A DNA stretch of 64,000 nt from Streptomyces neyagawaensis (GTDB lineage: Bacteria; Actinomycetota; Actinomycetes; Streptomycetales; Streptomycetaceae), in the NCBI RefSeq assembly GCF_023516595.1, contig NZ_JAMGBG010000023.1, forward strand, positions 124,001-188,000, given 5' to 3'. Of this stretch, positions 34,614 through 43,452 are shown in pieces. How positions within the stretch are numbered: the stretch's first letter is position 1; every line of letters begins with the position of its first letter. The notes below the pieces were generated by a model. It was given only the letters and a program-made list of their open reading frames with translations, did not search any database and was not told the origin of the DNA. The translations under genes and the position numbers were made by a program.

Positions 34614-36095
34614 TCATCGGTACTCCGAGAGCCTGCGCCCGATGCCCAGCACCGCGCCCGCCGCGGCGAGCACGGCCAGCACGGCCGCGCCGACGGGCAG
34701 CCCGGTCAGTGCGTCCAGTCCTCCCCTGGCAGCCTGCTCGAACTCCCTCTTCTCATGCCCGAGCGCCGTGTTCAGGTTCTCGTCGACCTTGTCGAAGCAC
34801 TCGCCCGTCGGCTTGTCGCCCGCCCGGCAGTCGGACGTCGCCCTGCCGCCGATCACCTGGTCGAGGGCGCACTGGTACTTGCCCTCCTCGTCGGCCGTAC
34901 GGGCGCTGCGGTGCCGGTCCTGCCACACCTCCATGTTGGCGAGGGCGGCCTTCACGGGCTGTGCGCCCTTGTCGTCGTCGGCGAGCTTCCCGGCGGTGGC
35001 CAGCTGCGAGGCGAGCGCCTTCATGTCCTGGCCGAATTTGTGGTCGAACTTGTCGACGGAGACGTCCTTCTTGATCTCCAGGGTCTCCGCGCCCCGGCTG
35101 ATCAGCGTCAGGTTCTCGTTGCCACGGGCCTTCAGGGAGGCGATGCGGGCGTCGTTCAGCACGGTCAGGGACCGGACGCCGTGGTCGTAGGAGTCGTTGA
35201 GACCGGAGCGGGCGAGGGTGTGGCCGGCGACAAGCCACAGCAGGACGACCGTGGAGGCGGCCGTCGCCGCGACCAGGCCGTGGTTCAACACCCGGTTGGT
35301 GTGCAGGTAGTTGCGGCGCTGGGCCCAGACGAGGGCGCCGAGGGCGACGACACCGAGGGCGATCGCGGCCCACGGGTAGGACGTCGCGTCGGAGTAGTCG
35401 TCGCGCAGCCGCCGGTTCTCGTTGTCGTAGATCTTCTGGGCCTTCGGCAGCATCTGGTCCTGCATGATGCTGTTGGCGTACCGCAGATACGCGCCGCCCA
35501 GCGGGTAACCCAGCCGGTTGTTGGCGCGGGCCCGCTCGATCAGGCCCTTGTACTTCGGCAGCAGGGCGTTCAGTTCGGCGATGCGCTTCTCGGACTGGGA
35601 GCCGGGTTCCGAGGCCGCGGCGGCGGTGGCGAGGCCGTCGGCGGCCTCCCCGATCTCGCGCTCGTATCTCGAGCGGGACTCCGGTGTCTCCTGGCCGCCC
35701 GCGAGGAAGCCGCTGGAGGCCGCCGTGTTGGCGTCGGCGAGGGAGCTGTAGACACCGGCCGCTGCGGAGCTGAGGGGCTGGCTGCTCGTCAGGACGTCGT
35801 CGGCGGCCGTCGCGCGGTCGTTCATCTGCCAGGCGGTGACCGAGCCGAACGCGACGACCAGCAGGGCGAGAACGGCACCGATGATGCGCAGCCGGCCGGG
35901 CTCGGTCGTCGCGGCGGCACGCAACTGGTCGAACCCCTCGGCGAACGCCGTGCGGCGGGGCGGGTCGCCGTCCGGGGCGGGGGACGACAGGGGGGACCTG
36001 GACGCGGGCGTGGCCTGGGGCGGCACGGAGGGGCTCGCGCCCGGGCTCGCGGGCGGTGCCGACGGTGGCGCGCTGCCCTTCGGCGTGTATGTCAC
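34614..36095 (-). CDS. glnX: GlnX-like transmembrane signalling protein
   Basis: 493 aa, GTG 36093-36095 with GGGGGAGG upstream. After a 45-residue Pro-rich cytoplasmic start it has membrane helices at about 73-93 (IIGAVLALLVVAFGSVTAW), 245-262 (WAAIALGVVALGALVW), 277-297 (VAATAASTVVLLWLVAG) and 465-485 (LPVGAAVLAVLAAAGAVLG). Two large extracytoplasmic helical domains lie between them, as in sensor proteins. It is first in the operon, followed by the GlnH-like binding protein. The pair should sense an extracellular amino acid and pass the signal to PknG. Confidence 0.8.
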   Translation of the reverse strand: MTYTPKGSAPPSAPPASPGASPSVPPQATPASRSPLSSPAPDGDPPRRTAFAEGFDQLRAAATTEPGRLRIIGAVLALLVVAFGSVTAWQMNDRATAADDVLTSSQPLSSAAAGVYSSLADANTAASSGFLAGGQETPESRSRYEREIGEAADGLATAAAASEPGSQSEKRIAELNALLPKYKGLIERARANNRLGYPLGGAYLRYANSIMQDQMLPKAQKIYDNENRRLRDDYSDATSYPWAAIALGVVALGALVWAQRRNYLHTNRVLNHGLVAATAASTVVLLWLVAGHTLARSGLNDSYDHGVRSLTVLNDARIASLKARGNENLTLISRGAETLEIKKDVSVDKFDHKFGQDMKALASQLATAGKLADDDKGAQPVKAALANMEVWQDRHRSARTADEEGKYQCALDQVIGGRATSDCRAGDKPTGECFDKVDENLNTALGHEKREFEQAARGGLDALTGLPVGAAVLAVLAAAGAVLGIGRRLSEYR

Positions 36096-36358
36096 CTGAC
36101 CTCCCCCTGGTCATCCGTCCGTCACGTCCGCCCGGTACACGGGCAGAGGTGCACGGCCGCAAGTATCGCCGCCGAGACTGACATCCGCACAGGCCCTGAC
36201 TCGATCTTGTTCCCCGATCGTGTCTTAGATGCTGCGCCGGGCGAAATCCTGCGTGACGGAAGGCTTCCCGCACCACCCCCTGCCCATGAATACGCCTGCC
36301 GGGTGGGTTCGGTTCCCTCGCACGTCGCACGTGTTCGGGGAGGGGGTGCGGGGGTGGC

Positions 36359-37393
36359 TCACGGGGCTTCGAAGTGGGCCCGCACGCGCGCGTGCACCTC
36401 TTCGGTCGCGCCCAGCCGGTCCAGGCCCAGCAGCGCGGCGCCCAGCACGGGGGCGGCCGTGACCACGTGGGGGACCGCCTTGGGCGCGGCGGCGGAGAGC
36501 AGGTCGCGGACGCGGGTGTCGAGGCGGGGATGGCGGGCGGCGAGGACGCCGCCGCCGAGGAGCACGGGGGTCTCCTCGGTCAGCAGGTCCAGTCGGGTCA
36601 GCGCCACCGTGGCCATCGACACCACCTCCTCGGCCAGCCGGTCGACCAGGGAACCGGCGACCGGGTCGCCGGCCGTCGCCGTGGCGAAGAGGACCGGAGT
36701 CAGTTCGTGACGGCGGAGCTGCGGGATCCGCCCCAGGTGGAGGGACTCGATCAGGGCGTGCACGGAGTCCAGGCCGAAGTGCGCCGGCAGGGTGCGGGCC
36801 AGTGCGGTCGGGCCGCCCCGGCCGTCCTCCGCGCGTGCCGCGTGCCACATCGCCTCCTCGGCGAGGCCCCAACCGCCGCCCCAGTCACCGGAGATGCGGC
36901 CGAGGGCGGGGAAGCGGGCGGTGCGGCCGTCGGGGCGCATGCCGACGCAGTTGATGCCGGCGCCGCACACCACGGCCACGCCGCGCGGTTCGGCCACACC
37001 GGCCCGCAGGATCGCGAACGTGTCGTTGCGGACCTCCACGGACGCGCCCCACGCGCGCGCGTGCAGCGCGGCCGCCAACCGCTCCTCCTCGACGGGGAAG
37101 TCCGCGTTGGCGAGACAGGCCGACACATGGTCGGCCGCCGTGACTCCGGCTGCGGCGAACGCCTCCCGCACCACCTCCGCGAGGGCGTCCACGGCCGCGG
37201 TCACCCCCACGGTCGGCGGCTGGAACCCGCCCGCGCGAGCCGCCCCCAACACCTCCCCGTCGGCCCCGATCACCGCGACATCGGTCTTGCTGTTCCCGGC
37301 GTCGACGGCGAGCACCGCGGCCCGCCCCCACGCCTCGGCGGCGCCAAGGCCCGAGCCCAGGCCCGCGCCGCCCCCCGCTCCTCCGTCGGTCAT
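36359..37393 (-). CDS. csnK: BadF/BadG-type sugar kinase (CsnK-like)
   Basis: 344 aa, ATG 37391-37393, overlapping the GH4 stop in ATGA. ASKHA-fold kinase with phosphate-1 motif AVDAGNSKTDVAVIGADG, GAGINCVGMRPDG, and SGDWGGGWGLAEEAM, the pattern of N-acetylglucosamine kinases of the BadF/BadG family; phosphate-2 LLGGGVLA is present. It would phosphorylate an amino sugar or oligosaccharide with ATP in the cytosol. Last gene of the csn-like operon. The symbol follows my recollection of the S. coelicolor chitosan-oligosaccharide csnR-K operon. Confidence 0.8.
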   Translation of the reverse strand: MTDGGAGGGAGLGSGLGAAEAWGRAAVLAVDAGNSKTDVAVIGADGEVLGAARAGGFQPPTVGVTAAVDALAEVVREAFAAAGVTAADHVSACLANADFPVEEERLAAALHARAWGASVEVRNDTFAILRAGVAEPRGVAVVCGAGINCVGMRPDGRTARFPALGRISGDWGGGWGLAEEAMWHAARAEDGRGGPTALARTLPAHFGLDSVHALIESLHLGRIPQLRRHELTPVLFATATAGDPVAGSLVDRLAEEVVSMATVALTRLDLLTEETPVLLGGGVLAARHPRLDTRVRDLLSAAAPKAVPHVVTAAPVLGAALLGLDRLGATEEVHARVRAHFEAP

Positions 37394-38655
37394 ACCCACG
37401 TGAGGTGCTCCCGGTTGTGTGCGATCAGCTGGTCGGTGAGGGTGTCGGCGTAGGCGTACTGGCCGATCAGGGGGTGGGCCAGCAGGGCGCGGAAGACGCG
37501 GTCGCGGCCGCCGCGCAGGGCCGCGTCGAGGGCCAGGTCCTCGTACGCGGTCACGTTCGCCATCAGGCCGGCGAACAGCGGGTCCACGGCCGGGACGGGC
37601 AGCGGGGTGACACCGGTCGGCCCCACGGTCGCCTGGACCTCGATCACCGCGTCGTCCGGGAGGAAGGGCAGCGTCCCGGCGTTGTACGTGTTCACCACCT
37701 GGTACGGGCTGCCGCTGCCGCCCAGCAGGCCCGCCGCCAGGTCCACCGCGGCCTCCGAGTAGTACGCGCCGCCGCGCTTGGCGAGCAGCGCCGGCTTCTC
37801 GTCGAGCGCCGGGTCGGCGTACATGTCCAGCAACCGGCGCTCCATGGCCGCGACTTCGGCGGCCCGCGACGGCTTCGTACGGAGTTCCCGTACGACCTCG
37901 TCGTGGGCGTAGTAGTAGCGCAGGTAGTAGGAGGGGACGACGCCGAGGCGGTCGAGGAGGGGGCGGGGGAGACGCAGGTCGGCGGCGATGGTGTCGCCGT
38001 GGCCGGTCAGCAGCTTCGGCAGGACGTCCTCGCCGGAGGGTCCGCCGAGCCGTACACCGGTCTCCCAGGTGAGGTGGTTGAGGCCCACATGGTTCAGGTG
38101 GACGTCGGCAGGGGCGACGCCCAGGTGTCCGGCGAACTTGCGCTGGAGCCCGATGGCCACATTGCACAGTCCGACCGCCCGGTGCCCGGCGCGCAGCAGC
38201 GCGCGGGTCACGATGCCCACGGGGTTGGTGAAGTCGATGATCCAGGCGCCGGGGTTGGCGCGGCGGACCCGTTCGGCGATGTCCAGGACGACCGGGACCG
38301 TGCGCAGCGCCTTGGCGAGGCCGCCCGCGCCGGTGGTCTCCTGGCCGACGCAGCCGCACTCCAGCGGCCAGGTCTCGTCCTGTTCCCGGGCGGCCTGCCC
38401 GCCGACCCGGAGCTGGAGCAGCACGGCGTCGGCGCCCTCCACCCCCCGGTCCAGGTCGGCGGTGGTCACGATCCGTCCGCCGTGGCCCTGGCGGGCGAAG
38501 ATGCGGCGGGCGAGGCCGCCCACCAGTTCGAGGCGCTCCTCGGCCGGGTCGACGAGCACCAGCTCCTCGATCGGCAGGGTGTCGCGGAGCCGGGCGAACC
38601 CGTCCACGAGTTCGGGTGTGTAGGTCGACCCTCCGCCGACCACGGTGAGCTTCAT
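37390..38655 (-). CDS. csnH: GH4 family glycoside hydrolase (CsnH-like, 6-phospho-beta-glucosidase type)
   Basis: 421 aa, ATG 38653-38655. N-terminal Rossmann motif VVGGGSTYTPELVDGF binds NAD. Other GH4 marks: IDFTNPVGIVT, LCNVAIG (metal-ligand Cys), NHVGLNHLTW (metal-ligand His) and the ELRTKPSRA...YADP segment. GH4 enzymes split glycosides by an NAD- and Mn-dependent oxidation-elimination route and usually act on 6-phospho sugars. Co-transcribed with the kinase, so the substrate is probably a phosphorylated or plain glucosamine oligosaccharide. Confidence 0.9.
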   Translation of the reverse strand: MKLTVVGGGSTYTPELVDGFARLRDTLPIEELVLVDPAEERLELVGGLARRIFARQGHGGRIVTTADLDRGVEGADAVLLQLRVGGQAAREQDETWPLECGCVGQETTGAGGLAKALRTVPVVLDIAERVRRANPGAWIIDFTNPVGIVTRALLRAGHRAVGLCNVAIGLQRKFAGHLGVAPADVHLNHVGLNHLTWETGVRLGGPSGEDVLPKLLTGHGDTIAADLRLPRPLLDRLGVVPSYYLRYYYAHDEVVRELRTKPSRAAEVAAMERRLLDMYADPALDEKPALLAKRGGAYYSEAAVDLAAGLLGGSGSPYQVVNTYNAGTLPFLPDDAVIEVQATVGPTGVTPLPVPAVDPLFAGLMANVTAYEDLALDAALRGGRDRVFRALLAHPLIGQYAYADTLTDQLIAHNREHLTWV

Positions 38656-38662
38656 ATGCGTA

Positions 38663-39571
38663 TCAACCCTTCACTCCGGTCAGGGTGACGCCCTCGACGA
38701 ACGCCTTCTGGGCGAAGAAGAAGACGAGGATCACGGGGGCCATGACCAGGACGGTCGCGGCCATGGTCAGGTTCCAGTCGGTGTGGTGCGCGCCCTTGAA
38801 GGACTCCAGGCCGTAGGACAGGGTCCAGGCGGCGGGGTTCTCGGAGGCGTAGATCTGGGGGCCGAAGTAGTCGTTCCAGGCGTAGAAGAACTGGAAGAGG
38901 GCCACGGCCGCTATGCCCGGCTTGGCCATCGGCAGGACCACTCGCAGCAGGGTCCGCAGTTCGCCGCAGCCGTCCACGCGGGCCGCGTCGAGGTACTCGT
39001 TCGGGATCGTCGTCAGGAACTGCCGCAGCAGGAAGATCGAGAACGCGTCGCCGAACGCCATGGGGACGATCAGCGGCCAGAGCGAGCCCGACAGGTCCAG
39101 CTGCTTGGCCCAGAACAGGTACATCGGGATGACGACCACCTGCGGCGGCAGCATCATCATCGAGATGACCAGCATCAGCGCCAGGTTCCGGCCCCGGAAG
39201 CGGAACTTGGCGAGCGCGTACGCCACGGGGACGGACGACACGACGGTGAGGACCGTGCCGAGGCCCGCGTAGAGCAGGGTGTTGCGCCACCAGGTCAGAA
39301 AGCCGGGGGTGTCGAGGACCTGCCGGTAGTTGTCCCACTCCCAGGTGTCCGGGACGAGATCGCGGGTGAGGGCCTGCTGGTCGCTCATCAGCGAGGTCAG
39401 GACGACGAACACGAAGGGCAGGGTGAAGAAGAGGGCGGCGGTGACGCCGAGCGAGTGCACGGCGATCCACTCCAGGACCGCCCGGCGGCGGGCCGCGCGT
39501 TCGCTCCCGGAGCCGCCGGAGCGTGCCGTGGAGGCGTCCACGTGGACGGGCTTGTCGAGTACCTGGGACAT
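38663..39571 (-). CDS. csnG: ABC sugar permease, MalG type (CsnG-like)
   Basis: 302 aa, ATG 39569-39571. Six membrane helices, first at LGVTAALFFTLPFVFVVLTSL. The EAA loop is clear: EYLDAARVDGCGELRTLLRVVLPMAKPG, which couples to the ATPase. No ATPase gene is in the operon; Streptomyces usually use the shared MsiK ATPase for such importers. It overlaps the second permease's stop by one base. Confidence 0.9.
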   Translation of the reverse strand: MSQVLDKPVHVDASTARSGGSGSERAARRRAVLEWIAVHSLGVTAALFFTLPFVFVVLTSLMSDQQALTRDLVPDTWEWDNYRQVLDTPGFLTWWRNTLLYAGLGTVLTVVSSVPVAYALAKFRFRGRNLALMLVISMMMLPPQVVVIPMYLFWAKQLDLSGSLWPLIVPMAFGDAFSIFLLRQFLTTIPNEYLDAARVDGCGELRTLLRVVLPMAKPGIAAVALFQFFYAWNDYFGPQIYASENPAAWTLSYGLESFKGAHHTDWNLTMAATVLVMAPVILVFFFAQKAFVEGVTLTGVKG

Positions 39572-40512
39572 CAGTCGGCCGCTCCGATCAGTCCGCCCCT
39601 GCGCCGCATCAGCAGCGCGGTGAACGCCATGGACAGCGCGAACAGCACGAGCGCGACCACGCAGGCGGCGCCGTAGTCGAAGCGCTGGAAACCGAGGTTG
39701 TAGACGAGCTGGGGCAGGGTCAGCGTCGACTTGTCCGGGTATCCCGGCTCGAACTGCTGCCCGGAGCCGCCGATGATCCCGGAGGCCACCTTCCCCGCCA
39801 CCAGCGGCTGCGTGTAGTACTGCATGGTCTGGATCACGCCCGTGACCACGGCGAACATCACGATCGGCGAGATGTTCGGCAGCGTCACGTACCGGAACCT
39901 CTGCCACGCCGACGTCCCGTCCAGCTCGGCGGCCTCGTACTGCTCCCTCGGCACGTCGAGCAGGGCGGCCATGAAGATGACCATGAGGTCGCCGACCCCC
40001 CACAACGCGAGCGCGGTGAGCGCCGGCTTGGACCAGGCGGGGTCGGTGAACCAGCCCGGCGTCGGCAGCCCGAGGCCGTCGAGGAGGGAGTTGACCGGGC
40101 CGGTGCCCGGGTTGAGCAGGAAGACGAAGGCCAGCGTCGCGGCGACCGGCGGGGCCAGGTACGGCAGATAGAACAGGGTCCGGAAGACACCCGTACCGGT
40201 CTTGATCTTCGTGATGAGGAGGCCGACGCCGAGGCCGAACACCACCCGGCACGTCACCATCACCAGCACCAGCCAGAGGGTGTTGCGCAGGGCCGGCCAG
40301 AACAGCGGGTAGTCCTGGAAGACGTAGGCCCAGTTGCCCGGGCCGCGGAAGACGGGCGTCCCGAAGCCGTCGTACTTCATCAACGAGAAGTACACGGTGG
40401 ACACCAGCGGATAGGCGAAGAAGACGCCGAACCCGATCAGCCACGGTGACAGGAAGGCCACCGTCCGAAGCGCCGACCTGCGGCGCTTCGCGCGGAGAGT
40501 GTGCGTGGCCAT
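39571..40512 (-). CDS. csnF: ABC sugar permease, MalF type (CsnF-like)
   Basis: 313 aa, ATG 40510-40512. Membrane helices begin at VAFLSPWLIGFGVFFAYPLV; EAA loop EQYEAAELDGTSAWQRFRYVTLPNISP. Forms the transmembrane channel with the MalG-type partner. Starts six bases after the binding-protein stop. Confidence 0.9.
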   Translation of the reverse strand: MATHTLRAKRRRSALRTVAFLSPWLIGFGVFFAYPLVSTVYFSLMKYDGFGTPVFRGPGNWAYVFQDYPLFWPALRNTLWLVLVMVTCRVVFGLGVGLLITKIKTGTGVFRTLFYLPYLAPPVAATLAFVFLLNPGTGPVNSLLDGLGLPTPGWFTDPAWSKPALTALALWGVGDLMVIFMAALLDVPREQYEAAELDGTSAWQRFRYVTLPNISPIVMFAVVTGVIQTMQYYTQPLVAGKVASGIIGGSGQQFEPGYPDKSTLTLPQLVYNLGFQRFDYGAACVVALVLFALSMAFTALLMRRRGGLIGAAD

Positions 40513-40518
40513 CGGAGG

Positions 40519-41856
40519 CTACTTCGCCTGCTCGATGTCGGTGTCGATCTGCTTCGCGGTCTTCTCCAGCCCCTCCTGGAGGTTCTTCACCTTCCCGGAC
40601 TCGTACTGGTAGCCGAAGTCCTGGAGCGTCGTCTGGTACGTCGAGCCGTTGACGGACGCCGGGGGTGTGTTGGAATCGGGGTGCTGGGCGATGTCCAGGA
40701 ACGTCCTGAAGCCGGGGTCCGCCTTCAGCTCGGGCGACTTCAGCGCCGCGAAGGTGGACGGCACGTTGTGGATGGCGTTGGCGAAGGAGACCACGGCCTC
40801 GGTGTCCGTCGTCAGGTACTTCACCAGCTCCCAGGCCGCGTTCTGCTTCCCGCTCTGCGGGGCGATGCCGATGATCGTGCCGGAGAGGAAGCCCTTGCCG
40901 TACTCGTCGACCTCGTCGTCCGCGACGGGCAGGGGCGCGGTGCCGATCTCGAAGTCCACACCGGCCGCCTCGGCCATCCCGAGCCGCCACTCGCCGTCCA
41001 GCTGCATGGCCACCTGACCGGTCTGGAACGGGTGCTTGGCGCCCCACTCGTCACCGAAGGTGTTCCGGTACCTCTCCAGCTTCTGGAAGCCGCCGAGGGA
41101 ATCCACCAGCCCCTTCTGGAACCTGAACATCTCCGCGAACGCCGGGTCCTTGGCGATGTTCGACCTGCCGTCCGCGTCGAAGTACGCGTGGTCCCACTGG
41201 GACATGTAGTGGTCCACGACCGTCTCGTAGCCGTGGTAGTTCGGCATGAAGCCGAGCTGGGCGTAGCCGTCTCCCTTGGGCTTCGTCAGCTTCTTCGCGT
41301 CCTTCGCGAACTCCGACCACGTCTTCGGCGGGGACGTGATGCCTGCCTTCTCGAACGCGTCCTTGTTGTAGTAGAGGCCGTACGCGTCACCGAGCAGCGG
41401 CAGGGCGCAGCGGGTGCCGTCGAACTGCGTGTAGTCCAGCATCGGCTTCGGGATGATCTTGTCGAGGTCGAGCTTCGACTTCTCGATGAACGGCTTCAGG
41501 TCGAGGAACGCGCCCGACGAGCAGAACTTGCCGACGTTGGACGTGGTGAACGACGACACCACGTCCGGCCCGTTCGAACCGCCCGCCCGCAGGGCCTGGT
41601 TGAGCTTGTCGTCATTGATGTTCCCGACGACCTTCACGGTGATGTTGGGGTGCGCCTTCTCGAACCGGTCCACGTTCTCCTGGATCGCCTCGACCTCGGC
41701 CGGTGCGCTCCAGCCGTGCCAGAAGGTGATGGTCGTCTTGGCGTCGGGGTCGTCGTTCGCACCGGCCGAGGACTGCCCGGTGCAGGCGGTGGCGAGCAGG
41801 GCGAGGGAGGCGGTGGCGGCGAGAGCGATCGCCGCGTTCTTGGATATTCCGGACAT
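40519..41856 (-). CDS. csnE: Sugar-binding lipoprotein of ABC importer (CsnE-like)
   Basis: 445 aa, ATG 41854-41856 with AGGAGGCACCTCC upstream. Lipoprotein signal with lipobox LATAC (Cys about 25). Family-1 solute-binding protein: TITFWHGWSAPAEVEAIQENVDRFEKAHPNI, GPDVVSSFTTSNVGKF, and the DGEWRLGMAEAAGVDFEIG segment. Expected ligand: glucosamine di- to oligosaccharides from chitosan, if this is the csn system. Confidence 0.9.
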   Translation of the reverse strand: MSGISKNAAIALAATASLALLATACTGQSSAGANDDPDAKTTITFWHGWSAPAEVEAIQENVDRFEKAHPNITVKVVGNINDDKLNQALRAGGSNGPDVVSSFTTSNVGKFCSSGAFLDLKPFIEKSKLDLDKIIPKPMLDYTQFDGTRCALPLLGDAYGLYYNKDAFEKAGITSPPKTWSEFAKDAKKLTKPKGDGYAQLGFMPNYHGYETVVDHYMSQWDHAYFDADGRSNIAKDPAFAEMFRFQKGLVDSLGGFQKLERYRNTFGDEWGAKHPFQTGQVAMQLDGEWRLGMAEAAGVDFEIGTAPLPVADDEVDEYGKGFLSGTIIGIAPQSGKQNAAWELVKYLTTDTEAVVSFANAIHNVPSTFAALKSPELKADPGFRTFLDIAQHPDSNTPPASVNGSTYQTTLQDFGYQYESGKVKNLQEGLEKTAKQIDTDIEQAK

Positions 41857-42058
41857 GGAGGTGCCTCCTGAGGAAGGAGTGGGCGAGGGGAAGGGAGGAA
41901 GACGGGGGAGGGGGAGAGGGATGAGCCGGGGAAGCCGTGAGGGGTGCGGGTGCGGGGGCGCGTGGCTCCACCGCGTGGGTGCGAACCGGAGGCGACGAGC
42001 CCTCAGTTGTCGAGCGGCCTGGGGACCGGCGGAATCAGTGGAGCGTCAACGTGCGGAT
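41857..42058. other. Gap between csnE and csnR
   Basis: 202 bases. Holds a GGAGG-TG-CCTCC inverted repeat overlapping the csnE ribosome site (41860-41871). No TAGGAA-type operator was found here, so csnE may be read through from the csnR promoter. Confidence 0.4.
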
Positions 42059-43300
42059 TCAGCGGAGCGTCAACGTGTCGAAGACCTCGTCGCGCGTGGT
42101 GGCGAGCGCGCTCTCCAACGCCCCCCGCAGCACGGGGCGTTCGAGCACGTCACCGAGGACGAGCCGGGGCCGGGACGCGGCGAGTTCTCCCAGCTCGGCC
42201 TGGACGAGGGCCCGCAGCGGCTCCCCGCCCGAGGTGAGCGCCGAGCCGCTCAGCACGATCAGCTCGGGATCGAGGACGGACACCAGCGAGGCCAGCCCGG
42301 TCGCGACGCTCGTGGCGTACGTGGCCAGGAGGCGCCGGTGCGGACCGGAGTTCACATCGGCGGCCCGCCCCACGAGGTCCGCCGCGACCTCGGCGTACGG
42401 CCCGTCCGGCACCGGCGTGATGCCCAGCTCCCGGGCGAGCCGCGGGATGACCTGCGAACCGGCGAGCTCCTGGAAGCCCCCGCTGTTCGCCTTGGTGACA
42501 TGGCGGACCAGCGGCACACCGGGGACGGGCAGGAAGCCGACCTCCCCGGCGCCCCCGGTGAAGCCCCGGTGCAGCCGCCCGCCGAGGACGACCGCGGCGC
42601 CGATGCCGCCCTCGTTCCACAGCAGAACGAAGTCGTCGTGGCCCTTGGCCGCGCCCAGCCGCTGTTCGGCGAGGGCGACGAGGTTCACGTCGTTCTCGTA
42701 CTCGACCGGCATCGGCAGCGCGGCGGCGATGTCGTCGAGCAGCGCGGGTGAGTGCCAGCCGGGCAGGTGCGAGGCGTAGCGCAGTCGACCCGTGGTGGGG
42801 TCGAACGCGCCGGGCGTGCCGATGACCAGCCGGCGGACGTCGGACCGTATGAGCCCGGCGGCCTTGACCGCCCCGTCGAGCGCGGCGGTGACCTGGCGTG
42901 CGACGGGCTCGGCGGGGCGCCGTCCGGGGGTGGGGACGGCGTGCTCGCCGACCGTGCGGCCGGTGATGTCGGCGACGGCGGCGAGTACGCGCTCGGGGGT
43001 GACGTCGAGGCCGGCGGCGTACGCGGCGGTCGGGTTGACCGCGTACAGCTGGGCATTGGGTCCGGGCCGGCCCGCGCCGGAGCCGCTGTCGCCGGGACCG
43101 TCGGTGTCGGTGCCGGTGGCGATGACGAGCCCGGCGGCCTCCAGGCGGGCGAGGAGCTGTGAGGCGGTCGGCTTCGACAGCCCGGTGAGCTTCCCTATCC
43201 GGGTCCGCGACAGCGGCCCGTGCTCCAGCAGCAGGTCGAGCGCGGCGCGGTCGTTCATGGCGCGCAGTACGCGAGGGGTTCCAGCCATGGGGAGCGTCAC
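42059..43300 (-). CDS. csnR: ROK-family repressor (CsnR-like)
   Basis: 413 aa from GTG 43298-43300; ATG at 43286-43288 (MAGTPRVL) is the alternative. Winged helix: MNDRAALDLLLEHGPLSRTRIGKLTGLSKPTASQLLARLEAAGLV. ROK sugar-binding/kinase-like domain follows with VIGTPGAFDPTTGRLRYASHL and a VLSGSAL ATP-like loop. The usual C-x-C-G-x-x-G-C zinc motif of ROK proteins is absent. It is upstream of the transporter operon in the same direction with a perfect palindrome over its own promoter. CsnR in S. lividans represses chitosanase and the csn operon. Confidence 0.85.
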   Translation of the reverse strand: MTLPMAGTPRVLRAMNDRAALDLLLEHGPLSRTRIGKLTGLSKPTASQLLARLEAAGLVIATGTDTDGPGDSGSGAGRPGPNAQLYAVNPTAAYAAGLDVTPERVLAAVADITGRTVGEHAVPTPGRRPAEPVARQVTAALDGAVKAAGLIRSDVRRLVIGTPGAFDPTTGRLRYASHLPGWHSPALLDDIAAALPMPVEYENDVNLVALAEQRLGAAKGHDDFVLLWNEGGIGAAVVLGGRLHRGFTGGAGEVGFLPVPGVPLVRHVTKANSGGFQELAGSQVIPRLARELGITPVPDGPYAEVAADLVGRAADVNSGPHRRLLATYATSVATGLASLVSVLDPELIVLSGSALTSGGEPLRALVQAELGELAASRPRLVLGDVLERPVLRGALESALATTRDEVFDTLTLR

Positions 43301-43311
43301 CGCCGAACTAT

Positions 43312-43326
43312 TAGGAAGGTTTCCTA
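43312..43326. promoter_or_regulatory. Operator palindrome upstream of csnR
   Basis: TAGGAA-GGT-TTCCTA, perfect 6-base arms, 12-14 bases before the GTG start. Resembles the ROK/CsnR operators described in Streptomyces; a binding site for CsnR itself is the simplest reading. Confidence 0.75.
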
Positions 43327-43379
43327 TCGGATGCCAGGAAGATAGGACTAGACCAGGGGTGAGTCAATACGGGTCGGAC

Positions 43380-43418
43380 GAAAAAGCCCCCGGGCAACGG
43401 AGTCGTTACCCGGGGGTG
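43380..43418 (-). terminator. Terminator after the secreted protein gene
   Basis: On the minus strand, CCCCCGGGTAAC pairs with GTTGCCCGGGGG, followed by CTTTTTC, an intrinsic terminator with a T-run, rare at this GC content. Confidence 0.85.
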
Positions 43419-43452
43419 GTGCCCGCGATGCGGGAGGGGTGCGGGAGGGGCG

